Of a stretch of DNA of 64,000 bases, positions 16,824 through 24,530 are shown piece after piece. The notes beneath the pieces were generated by a model. It was given only the letters and a program-made list of their open reading frames with translations, did not search any database and was not told the DNA's origin. Both the position numbers and the translations under genes were made by a program. The first letter of the stretch is position 1. The number at the start of each line of letters is the position of its first letter. Origin of the DNA: Spartobacteria bacterium (GTDB lineage: Bacteria; Verrucomicrobiota; Verrucomicrobiia; Chthoniobacterales; Chthoniobacteraceae); NCBI GenBank assembly GCA_021324825.1, contig JAJPII010000031.1, forward strand, positions 19,485 through 83,484. The letters are read 5' to 3'.

Positions 16824-18697
16824 AGACTATTTCGAAGGTTTTGCCCGCGGTTTGCGCCGGGCTTTTGCTAACCGCGCACGCGGGAGCGCAGGGCGCGGGC
16901 GGCGGATTCAACTCCCAACCCGCGGCTCCGCAGCCCGCCGCGCCCGCGGGCAACGCGCCCGCTTCCGGCGGCTCGCAACAAGGCTCCCAGTCCTTCCTCG
17001 GCAAGGACATGCCGAGCTTCGATCCCGGCACGGAGGTCTTTACCTGGGACGGCAAGAACTGGAACGTCAACGACAACCGGCTCTTCCAGGCGCGGTTCGA
17101 AAAGTATCTTAACGCCCCGGAGGAGACGAGCGCCGACGACCTCCATTACCAGCAGATCATCCAGCGGATACTGGATGACCTGGCGCCCGGCAACGCCACG
17201 ATCGCCCGCGTCGACGAAGCCTTCAGCCTCCTGCCGAAAGCCTCCGGCTACCAGATAGACGCCCGCCTGTGCGACGCGCTCGCCGACGCCGTTTACAGCG
17301 CCTGGCGCTCGCAGGACGCCAATGACAGGCTCGCCCGCGCCAACGAAGGCCTGGCGGATGAACGCAAGAAGACGGAGTGGAACGCGCAGATGGCCGCCGC
17401 CGACAACAAGATGGACGCGCCGCCGGGCGGCAAGAGCAGGGACGTCACCTCCCAATGGGCGAAAAACCAGCAGGAGAAGCGCGACGCGGGCATGGCCCCC
17501 TACGTGCAGCGCCTCGCGGAAGTCAACGCCGTCATCAAAGCCAACGAATTGAAAAAGGAGGTCTCGGCGATCCAGATGAAGATCGAGTTCCAGGCGCTCA
17601 TCGTCCAATTTTTCCTCCAGCGCCGTTTCCAGCACGTCCTCATGGCCACGCGCTTCTACCGCGCCGTATTCACCGACGGCGACACGCAATTGCGCGTAAG
17701 CAAGGAGGCGAAAGACCTCTTCGCCAGCGCGGGCGGCATGCCCCCCACCGTCGGCACGCTCGATTCCCTCGCCAACGAATTCATCCGCGACGCCCACGAA
17801 GGAGTGGACGCCTACAAATTCCTCCTCCAGCAAAACGAACTGGAGAGCGCCACCAAACGCCTCGCGGAATCGTTCATGGTCGGCGAATACCTGCCGGAGT
17901 TGCGCACCCTGCCGCGCGAGCAGAAGCGCAAAGCCCTGGAATTCACCCAAAAGACCGACCAGTTGATCTCCGCCATCGACGTGAAGGATTACACCCTCGC
18001 CGAGAAGATCGTCCACCAGTTGGAAGTCACCGCCAAGGACTTCGACAACTCGAAACCGATGGCGGCCGTGGAAACAGCCAAGACGGTGAGCGCCATGCAC
18101 ATCGCCAAGGCGAAGAACGCGGCGGTCAGCGGCGACAGGACGACGCTCGAGGAAGAACTGAAAGCCGCCACGGAAATCTGGCCGCGCAATCCCGCCCTGG
18201 CCGAAGTCTCCGGCATGATCTTCTCCCAGGCGGACGTGCAACAGAAAGCGCTGCTCGACTTTGACCAGTTGCTGAGCCAGCGCAACTACCGCCAGATCTA
18301 TGACGATAAAATCCGTTTTATCGCCGCCGCGGCTCTCGATCCCGTCCGGCGGGACCAACTCAAGAAAGTCCTCGACAACATGGAGATCATCGAAGGCGCA
18401 ATCATCCGGGCCACCGAGATCTCAAAGCAAGGGGACGCGGCCGGAGCATGGGAGAGCGTGGAGAAGGCGTTCGCGCAATTCCCCGACGACAACAAGCTGA
18501 ACCAGGTCCGGGCCGACCTCACAACCCAGGCCGCCGACTTTGTGAGGACATTGCGGACGGCGGAACAACTTGAACAGAAGGAACAGGTCGGTTCAAGTCT
18601 CGCGTGGTATCTCAAAGCGCAGAAAATCTATCCTCGCAGCGACTACGCGCAGGAAGGAATCGCACGGCTTGTGAAGAAAATTCTTCCCGAGACGTAA
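16820..18697 (+). CDS. Large exported helical protein of unknown function
   Basis: A 625-residue protein with a signal peptide (VLPAVCAGLLLTAHAGAQ), an Ala/Pro/Gly-rich linker (about 25-60), then almost continuous alpha-helix. The C-terminal third has pairs of helices such as GDAAGAWESVEKAFAQFPDDNK and SSLAWYLKAQKIYPRSDYAQEG that look like degenerate TPR units. No enzyme motif is seen. It is translationally coupled to the single-pass membrane protein upstream and is followed by a LacI regulator after ~100 bases. Possibly a periplasmic scaffold; this is inference. Confidence 0.7.
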   Translation: MKTISKVLPAVCAGLLLTAHAGAQGAGGGFNSQPAAPQPAAPAGNAPASGGSQQGSQSFLGKDMPSFDPGTEVFTWDGKNWNVNDNRLFQARFEKYLNAPEETSADDLHYQQIIQRILDDLAPGNATIARVDEAFSLLPKASGYQIDARLCDALADAVYSAWRSQDANDRLARANEGLADERKKTEWNAQMAAADNKMDAPPGGKSRDVTSQWAKNQQEKRDAGMAPYVQRLAEVNAVIKANELKKEVSAIQMKIEFQALIVQFFLQRRFQHVLMATRFYRAVFTDGDTQLRVSKEAKDLFASAGGMPPTVGTLDSLANEFIRDAHEGVDAYKFLLQQNELESATKRLAESFMVGEYLPELRTLPREQKRKALEFTQKTDQLISAIDVKDYTLAEKIVHQLEVTAKDFDNSKPMAAVETAKTVSAMHIAKAKNAAVSGDRTTLEEELKAATEIWPRNPALAEVSGMIFSQADVQQKALLDFDQLLSQRNYRQIYDDKIRFIAAAALDPVRRDQLKKVLDNMEIIEGAIIRATEISKQGDAAGAWESVEKAFAQFPDDNKLNQVRADLTTQAADFVRTLRTAEQLEQKEQVGSSLAWYLKAQKIYPRSDYAQEGIARLVKKILPET

Positions 18698-18731
18698 GAT
18701 TTGGGATAAACCTATCGCAGGCGGGGTTATT

Positions 18732-18753
18732 CTGATACTAAATCTATTATCAG
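18732..18753. promoter_or_regulatory. Imperfect inverted repeat upstream of the LacI-type gene
   Basis: CTGATA and TATCAG face each other ten bases apart in an AT-rich patch 50 bases before the regulator gene. LacI-family regulators often bind such palindromes in their own promoters, but the spacer is long and no CG centre typical of LacI operators is present. Weak candidate. Confidence 0.25.
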
Positions 18754-18802
18754 TTTTTACTTGTGAAATCCCGCGCGGGGGTTAGGTAACCAGGTGCATC
18801 AA

Positions 18803-19954
18803 ATGAACACGCACAACGCGGGCAATACGGGCAACTCGGAACGGCCGATGGATGAGAAACGACTGTTGGGCAAGCATGGGGACTATAAACACGGGGATTA
18901 CCATAAGACAGCGACAATGGCAACCATCGCCAAGGCCGCCGGTGTGTCCCAGGGAGCCATTTCGTCCCTCCTGAACGACCGCGACTACGGCATACGGGTC
19001 AGCGAGAAGACCCGGGAGCGCGTTTTCAAGGTCTGCCGCGAACTCGGCTACATCCCCAACGATCTCCGCGCCGTCGTCCGCATGTACCCGGACCTGGGCG
19101 ATCTTTGCATCCTGGCCTCCAGCGACATGGACGGCATCCTGACCAACCCTTTTTGCGCGCGCATCGCCGATGCGGCCATGAAGGCTTCCTCCCAGCCTTC
19201 GCACCCCATCTCCTTCGCGCAATACGATGCATCGGCCGATTACACGGCGGACGGCGATATCCTGCCCCACCCGGTGCGCCTCGGCACCGCCTCCAAGTTC
19301 ATCTGCATCGGCGCGCCCAACCCCTCGCTCTTCCAAGCCCTCATCAAGCGCGGTTTCCCGGTCATCTATCTCGGGAACGAGGCCGGCACACCAGGCGTCA
19401 CGAGCATCCTTCCCGACTACACGGAGGCTTCCCGCCTCGCCATCGAATACCTTTTCGGCCTGGGACACCGGCGCATCGCCATCCTTTCCGGCCCGTTCGG
19501 AACGACCGACCACCAGGTCATCGAACTGAATCGCGGCGTCAAGATCGGTTACGACCATATCGGCATACCCATCGAGGCGCAGAACATCATCTACGGCGAC
19601 CTCACCTTCAAGAGCGGCTTCACCTCCATCGACTTCCTGCTGGAGCGGCAGCCCGGGCCGACCGCGCTCTTCTGTTTCAACGACGCGATCGCCATGGGCG
19701 TCCTGGCTCGTCTTCATGATCGCGGGGTCAAGATTCCGGGCGAGATGAGCGTCATGGGGTGTTCGGACGACGCATGCCTGCAATGCGTCCATCCCCTTCT
19801 GACCACCATCCACATGCCCGCGGAGGAAATGGGAGCGCTGGCCGTGAAAGAAGTCGAACGGCGGGTGAAGGAAGAAGCCTTGACAGAAACCCAGAAGATC
19901 ACTATTCCAGTGCGACTCGTGGAAAGAGAATCGTGCGCCGCGCCCGGCAACTGA
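18803..19954 (+). CDS. LacI-family transcriptional regulator
   Basis: A 383-residue regulator. The helix-turn-helix TMATIAKAAGVSQGAISSLLND lies unusually far in, at about residues 38-60, because of a ~37-residue polar N-terminal extension; the hinge region (LGYIPNDLRAVVRM) follows, then the periplasmic-binding-protein-like effector domain with GHRRIAILSGP and CFNDAIAMGVLARLHDRG. The YIPN motif is typical of the hinge. An ATG at 18803 was chosen over a GTG nine bases upstream; a later ATG near the HTH (residue 39) would give a standard-length protein. The effector is probably a sugar; no sugar-catabolism gene is adjacent. Confidence 0.9.
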   Translation: MNTHNAGNTGNSERPMDEKRLLGKHGDYKHGDYHKTATMATIAKAAGVSQGAISSLLNDRDYGIRVSEKTRERVFKVCRELGYIPNDLRAVVRMYPDLGDLCILASSDMDGILTNPFCARIADAAMKASSQPSHPISFAQYDASADYTADGDILPHPVRLGTASKFICIGAPNPSLFQALIKRGFPVIYLGNEAGTPGVTSILPDYTEASRLAIEYLFGLGHRRIAILSGPFGTTDHQVIELNRGVKIGYDHIGIPIEAQNIIYGDLTFKSGFTSIDFLLERQPGPTALFCFNDAIAMGVLARLHDRGVKIPGEMSVMGCSDDACLQCVHPLLTTIHMPAEEMGALAVKEVERRVKEEALTETQKITIPVRLVERESCAAPGN

Positions 19955-20024
19955 ATAAAACTGACTAAAAGTGACTAATTGACGCAGGTGGCGCGGCTTC
20001 CCTCCCCCTCGTTGCAAGACACAC

Positions 20025-20336
20025 ATGATGAAACCCATTCAATTCTACATCCTGATCGGCCTCGGCGCGGGATGCCTCATCCTCTCCATCGTCGGCATCG
20101 CGCTCGCGAACTCCAACCAGAAGTTGCAGGCGGAGTTGCAGTCCCAGCAGGTTGAAATCAACCGCGGCAACGCCAGCCAGCAAGTCGGCTCCAACATCAT
20201 CCGCGACATCGCCTCGGTCGCCGGTTCCAGCCAGGCCCTGCGCGATGTCCTCACCCGGGCCGGATTCACCCTGAAGGTCAATCCCGCGCCCTCGCCCGCG
20301 ACATCCGGTTCATCCAAAGCCTCGCCCACCCCCTAA
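20025..20336 (+). CDS. Small membrane-anchored coiled-coil protein
   Basis: A 103-residue protein with an N-terminal transmembrane helix (about 6-27, FYILIGLGAGCLILSIVGIA), a short coiled coil (NQKLQAELQSQQVEI) and a Pro/Ser-rich C-terminus. ATG at 20025, with a second ATG directly after. Its design matches the next gene (helix plus coil), and both lack recognised domains. The two may form a membrane complex. Function unknown. Confidence 0.6.
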   Translation: MMKPIQFYILIGLGAGCLILSIVGIALANSNQKLQAELQSQQVEINRGNASQQVGSNIIRDIASVAGSSQALRDVLTRAGFTLKVNPAPSPATSGSSKASPTP

Positions 20337-20355
20337 TTTTCCCGAATCGCAACCC

Positions 20356-20664
20356 ATGAACTACGACGACTCCTCCAACGCCTTCACCATCGAACGGGAC
20401 GCTTTCCTTCCCGTGGTCCTGATCGGCCTCAGCCTGCTTTTTTTCTTCATCTGGCAGGTCACCGGGCTTTCCTCGCAACGCACCACCTACAAAACCGTCA
20501 TCGAACGGCAGGATGAGATGGTCAAGCAATCCAGGCAGGTTGAAGCCAAGCTGCAGGCCATGGCGCAGGATCTACTCACCGCCTCCAAAACCGACGACCT
20601 CGCCCGGCAGATCGTCGCCAAGTACAATATCCAGCAAGGGCCGCCGAACCCCGGCCGCCTGTAG
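20356..20664 (+). CDS. Small membrane-anchored coiled-coil protein
   Basis: A 102-residue protein: ~15 polar residues, one transmembrane helix (about 18-39, VVLIGLSLLFFFIWQVTGL), then a coiled coil (TVIERQDEMVKQSRQVEAKLQAMAQDLLTA) to the C-terminus. It starts 19 bases after the preceding gene of the same architecture, and the two are likely co-transcribed. No family was recognised. Confidence 0.62.
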   Translation: MNYDDSSNAFTIERDAFLPVVLIGLSLLFFFIWQVTGLSSQRTTYKTVIERQDEMVKQSRQVEAKLQAMAQDLLTASKTDDLARQIVAKYNIQQGPPNPGRL

Positions 20665-20677
20665 TTGCCGGGGGATT

Positions 20678-20749
20678 TGCGCGCTGAGGGATTTGAACCC
20701 CCGACCAACAGCGTGTAAAGCTGCCGCTCTACCACTGAGCTAAGCGCGC
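20678..20749 (-). tRNA. tRNA-Val (UAC anticodon)
   Basis: The minus strand folds into a complete cloverleaf of 72 bases: acceptor stem GCGCGCT with AGCGCGC, D-arm GCTC-AGTGGTA-GAGC, anticodon arm GCAGC-TTTACAC-GCTGT giving anticodon TAC, and T-arm GGGGG-TTCAAAT-CCCTC. The discriminator base is A. The CCA end is not encoded (the next bases are AATCCC). It lies between two genes of opposite strands. Confidence 0.95.
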
Positions 20750-20776
20750 GGGAATCGAAACTTTAACCGCGATCCA

Positions 20777-20880
20777 GAGCGTGTCATGCACTTTTCGTCC
20801 TGCGGCGGCTGTAGGGGCGGCTGTGCCAGCCGCCTGGAGCGGGAGGCAACGCCAAAAGCGCAGGCGGCTGGCGCAGCTCT
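20777..20880 (+). repeat. Dispersed palindromic element, copy 2
   Basis: Begins GAGCGTGTCATGCACTTTTC, followed by the core GGCGGCTGTGCCAGCCGCC and GGGAGGCAACGCCAAAAGCG. The right end deviates from the other copies: a second GGCGGCTGGCGCAGC replaces the TCATGC inverted repeat. It abuts the 3' end of the DUF2126 gene, which ends within its last bases. Confidence 0.8.
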
Positions 20881-22822
20881 AAGGCAGCCTCAAGTCATAG
20901 GTTAGCAGGTTCGCGTGCAGTTTTCCGCACGGCGCGCCCCGGGCCGGTTCGCCGCCGGCTTTTTCAAAAACGCGGCGATCTTCGCCCAGCTTGAAGACGC
21001 GCTTCTTTTCCCCGCGCGCGATGCCGACGTGCAGCGGCATGTGCGGCGGTATGCCCGGATGCAGCGAGGGGTTCAAGGCCGTGCGGCGGTACCGAAGCCC
21101 CGCGCCAAAAACCTTGCCCGGAAATTTTTGCAGCTTCACCTCCCGCCCCTGCACGAAGAGGCGGCAACGCTCCGCGAAGGCGGCGTTCCCGATGATCTCC
21201 AGCCGATCGATGGAGGTGTCCACGAACCGGCTGGTGCTGCCGCCTTCCAGCGGAGTTTCGCACAGGAGCGGCCAGCCTTCGAGGGCTCTGCGGATCGTCA
21301 GTTCCGCGCCGCCCTCGGCGAAGGAGAGCATCTTCGGGAAACGCCATTCCCAGATCGGCTCGAAGAGTTCCATCGAGAAGGGAAACCCCGCCTGGCGGAG
21401 ATCGCGCACGATTTTTTTGAAGTCCTCCAGCAGGAAGGCCGGCAGGAAGAAAGCGTCATGCAGCTTGTGCTTGTGGTCGATCAGTTCGCCGGTGAACGGC
21501 TTTTCAAGAAGCATCGCCGCGAGGCTCCGCCAGACCAGCGCGACGAGCGCCATCCAGTCCGCGCGCGGCAGCGACTCCACCGCGCGGAATTCGATGAGCC
21601 CGCGGCAGCCGCCATCCCAGGAGACGTTCCAGAACTTGTCGAAGCTGATCTCGCTGCGGTGGGTGTTGCCCGTGCCGTCGATGTGGAGATGGCGCAAGGT
21701 CTGGCTGGCGATGTCGCGATGGTCTCCCGGCCCGAGGCCTTCCAGGAACCGGTAAGCCATCTCCAGGTCGTACAGGGAACGGGAGGATTCGTCGGGCCGC
21801 GGCGCCTGGGAAGAAGGCCCCACGTAGTTGCCGGTGAAAAGATACGAGAGCGCGGGATGATGCTGCCAGTAACGCAGGATCGAAGTGATCCAGCCGGGAT
21901 GCGTGAAGAACGCATTCTCGGCAAGGCTCGGGCCGCCGAAGAGGATGTGGTTGCCGCCGCCGGTGCCGCCGGCCTCTTCCTTGGAGATTTGTTTGTAAGA
22001 ACGCATGCCCACTTGCGTGGCGCAACGCTCCAGTCCCGCGAGCCAGTCGCGGTAATCCTCCCACGTTTCGCACGGGGGCAGGTTTATCTCCAACACGCCG
22101 GGATCGGCAGTCAGGGATATCTGGCGCCACAAGCCCGCTTCATCCGGAGGGATGTACCCCTCGAAGAAACAGGGACCCGCCGCCAGCGCCGCATGGAAGA
22201 GGGCCAGGAACGGCCCTTGCAGAAGCGGAGGGAAGAAGATGTGCAAGCCGTCCTTTTTTTCTTCGAGGACGAGGGCGCGTTTGCTGACGCCGGCGGGCAG
22301 GCTCGCGAGCGGCAGGCGTAATCCGGCCGGGCCTTCCGCGGGTATGAGGTCGAGGCTTTTGCCGGGCCAGGGCGCGGAGACCCATTGCTTTCCGTCGTGA
22401 TCGAGCGGCAGCACCCGGACGGCTTCCCGCTTTGCCCGCAACCAGCGCCCCTCCAGGCCGAGGCTTTGCGTGATGTGTTTTTTCAGCGCGTGAAGCGACA
22501 GGCTTTTTCCGCCCGCTTCCGGCCGGAGCGGAGAGCCGTCCCTGTTTGAAAGAATGTGCAACGCCCAGCGGGGATTGACCTCTCCCGGATACGATTTGCC
22601 GGGAGAATAGAAGACCGCCGCGCCCTTGAGCCGGCTCTTCATCAAGGCGCGGGCGAAGGCGTAGGCGTAGCGCAGCTTGGTGGGGCCGACGGCGGTGATG
22701 TACCATTCCTGGCCGGAAAAATCGAGCGGCACATACGTCGGCTCGCCGCCCTGGGTGAGCTTGACTCCGCTTTTCTTGAAGCGCTCCGCGACGACGCGGC
22801 CTATTTCTTCGGGGGTTCGCAT
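20879..22822 (-). CDS. DUF2126 putative amidoligase-domain protein
   Basis: A 647-residue protein corresponding to the C-terminal half of the large transglutaminase-DUF2126 proteins (COG4196, PF09899). Recognisable segments are KLTQGGEPTYVPL at the start, GGGNHILFGG near 310, YLFTGNYVGPSSQAPRPDES near 350, HIDGTGNTHRSEI near 420 and RFVDTSIDRLEI near 540. The family is predicted to form amide bonds in a peptide-like product. The transglutaminase half, usually fused, is the separate gene upstream, overlapping by 22 bases. Start chosen at the ATG giving MRTPEEIG. The last codons run into the repeat element. Confidence 0.85.
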   Translation of the reverse strand: MRTPEEIGRVVAERFKKSGVKLTQGGEPTYVPLDFSGQEWYITAVGPTKLRYAYAFARALMKSRLKGAAVFYSPGKSYPGEVNPRWALHILSNRDGSPLRPEAGGKSLSLHALKKHITQSLGLEGRWLRAKREAVRVLPLDHDGKQWVSAPWPGKSLDLIPAEGPAGLRLPLASLPAGVSKRALVLEEKKDGLHIFFPPLLQGPFLALFHAALAAGPCFFEGYIPPDEAGLWRQISLTADPGVLEINLPPCETWEDYRDWLAGLERCATQVGMRSYKQISKEEAGGTGGGNHILFGGPSLAENAFFTHPGWITSILRYWQHHPALSYLFTGNYVGPSSQAPRPDESSRSLYDLEMAYRFLEGLGPGDHRDIASQTLRHLHIDGTGNTHRSEISFDKFWNVSWDGGCRGLIEFRAVESLPRADWMALVALVWRSLAAMLLEKPFTGELIDHKHKLHDAFFLPAFLLEDFKKIVRDLRQAGFPFSMELFEPIWEWRFPKMLSFAEGGAELTIRRALEGWPLLCETPLEGGSTSRFVDTSIDRLEIIGNAAFAERCRLFVQGREVKLQKFPGKVFGAGLRYRRTALNPSLHPGIPPHMPLHVGIARGEKKRVFKLGEDRRVFEKAGGEPARGAPCGKLHANLLTYDLRLP

Positions 22823-23646
22823 TGGATCATTTCCAGGTCGGCGCTCATCCGGGATGGGATGCGTTTTTCGCCGTAGTAGATGCCGTCCACCGGCGTGATG
22901 TCGGCCGGGATCAGCCCCACCGCGGCGGTGATGTGGTTGTGATTGCAGAAAACGCCGTTGGTCGGGTCCATCCCGAGCCAGCCCGCGCCGGGCAGATAGG
23001 CGTCCACCCACGCGTGGAGCGCGCCCTGCGCGCGTTTCTCCCCTTCGCCGAACTCGCAGAGGTAGCCGCTGGCGAGCCGGGCGGCGATTCCCAGCGAACG
23101 GAGCACGTCGGCGAGGAGAACCGCGAAGTCGCGGCAGGAACCGCTTTTCAAGGCCAGCGTCTCGGCGGGGGGACGGGCGGGGCCTTCGTCACGGCGTTCG
23201 TATTGGATGTTGCCGAAGAGGGCTTCGTTCAACTCGACCATCGCGGTGACGGTGGAGACCGCGGGCTTCCAGAACGGCAGGCCGACTTTCTCCCCGATGG
23301 AAAGGAAGGGCGCGAGGACGGCTTTCTCCTCCGCCGTGTATTGAAAAGGAAAATCGACCGCGCGCCGTTCCAGCAGGAAATGGAAAGCGTTGCGTTCGCG
23401 CACGTCGAGATCGAGTTCCAGGGCGGCGCGCAGGACGCGGTCCTTGCCGGGATAAAAGCAGCGGGCGACCTCGTTGTCGAAGATATCGCGCCGGAACTGG
23501 ATGTCGCCGCCGTCATTGGTCGTGAAGGCGACCCGCTCCACCGCCACGAAAAAATCCGCCCGCGGGAAGAGGCGGAAGACGTGCGGAGAGAAGCTCACCT
23601 CCTCAGCGTACGCGTACTCGGTGCGGTATTTGACGCGCAGCTTCAT
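22801..23646 (-). CDS. Transglutaminase-like protein (partner of DUF2126)
   Basis: A 281-residue papain-fold transglutaminase. The N-terminal beta domain (LRVKYRTEYAYAEEVSFSP) precedes the catalytic triad: Cys in SGSCRDFAVLLADVLR (~170), His in GALHAWVDAYLP (~210) and Asp in LGMDPTNG (~225). In most genomes this unit is fused to DUF2126; here it ends in a 22-base overlap with it. Such enzymes are thought to cleave or transfer acyl groups on a peptide made by the ATP-grasp partner. It begins four bases before the end of the upstream transglutaminase gene. Confidence 0.87.
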   Translation of the reverse strand: MKLRVKYRTEYAYAEEVSFSPHVFRLFPRADFFVAVERVAFTTNDGGDIQFRRDIFDNEVARCFYPGKDRVLRAALELDLDVRERNAFHFLLERRAVDFPFQYTAEEKAVLAPFLSIGEKVGLPFWKPAVSTVTAMVELNEALFGNIQYERRDEGPARPPAETLALKSGSCRDFAVLLADVLRSLGIAARLASGYLCEFGEGEKRAQGALHAWVDAYLPGAGWLGMDPTNGVFCNHNHITAAVGLIPADITPVDGIYYGEKRIPSRMSADLEMIQCEPPKK

Positions 23647-24521
23647 GCCTCGGGAACCTTCGCTGTTTTCCGGCGTTTCATGGCGACCCGCACATTCATG
23701 GTCTGGCCGCCCGATCCCTTGAAGGTGCCGCGCAACGGCGTGGCGTCCCTGAAATCCCGTCCGAAGGATACGGCGACATACCGGTCGTCGCACCATTGGC
23801 GGTTTGTCGGGTCGATCGCCACCCACGTCATTCCCGGCACCAGGATTTCTATCCACGCATGCGTCGCCACGGCGCCGGTCAGGGCTTTTCCAACCACCGG
23901 CGCCGTCTCGATGTATCCGCAGACATAGCGCGACGGCAGGCCCGCGGTGCGCAGGATGCTAAGGCCGACGTGCGCGAAGTCCTGGCAGACGCCGGTCTTC
24001 TGTTTCCAGATGGCGGCGAGGGTCGTCTGGTTGTCGGTCGCCCCCTTGCGGTAGTCGAAGCTGTCGTGGATGGCTTCGTTGAGGCTTTGCAATCCCTGGC
24101 CCAGCGTCGCGTCCCCGCGCAGGTATTTCTTCGCCCACTGGATCGACTCCTTGCCCGTCTCCACGACCGGGGTGGGCTGGAGGTAATCGAATATCTCCGG
24201 CATGGAGGAATTGAAAATCTGGCGAGCTTCCTGCACGCTCAATTCCATGCTCTCCGCGGGGCGTTCCACCGGGATGGTGCGCACGACGGCGTGGTTGGTG
24301 ACGACCAGCTTTTTGTGGCGGAAGGGAAGGGAAAAGAAGTCCACGACATTGCCGTAGAAATCAACGTAGCTCGTCGTGGCGGTGTCGGGGTCGATGGTGA
24401 TCTTGTGGCTGAGGACGGATTGCGTCGGGAGGTTTGGCGGGGTCAGGCGCGCCTCCCCGTAGGCTTCCTCCGCCTGGTGGCCGTATTTGTAATGGGTGGT
24501 GTGCGTTATCTCGAAATCCAT
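23643..24521 (-). CDS. Transglutaminase-like protein (COG1305 type)
   Basis: A 292-residue second transglutaminase homologue. It has the beta-rich N-terminal domain (ITHTTHYKYGHQAEEAYGEARLTP), then Cys in KTGVCQDFAHVGLSILR (~180), His in VATHAWIEILVPG (~215) and Asp in VAIDPTN (~232); the triad is complete. The C-terminal GRDFRDATPLRGTFKGSGGQ is characteristic of proteins clustered with alpha-E and ATP-grasp genes. It lies nine bases after the ATP-grasp gene and overlaps the next transglutaminase gene by four bases. Confidence 0.88.
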   Translation of the reverse strand: MDFEITHTTHYKYGHQAEEAYGEARLTPPNLPTQSVLSHKITIDPDTATTSYVDFYGNVVDFFSLPFRHKKLVVTNHAVVRTIPVERPAESMELSVQEARQIFNSSMPEIFDYLQPTPVVETGKESIQWAKKYLRGDATLGQGLQSLNEAIHDSFDYRKGATDNQTTLAAIWKQKTGVCQDFAHVGLSILRTAGLPSRYVCGYIETAPVVGKALTGAVATHAWIEILVPGMTWVAIDPTNRQWCDDRYVAVSFGRDFRDATPLRGTFKGSGGQTMNVRVAMKRRKTAKVPEA

Positions 24522-24530
24522 TTCCGTGGT

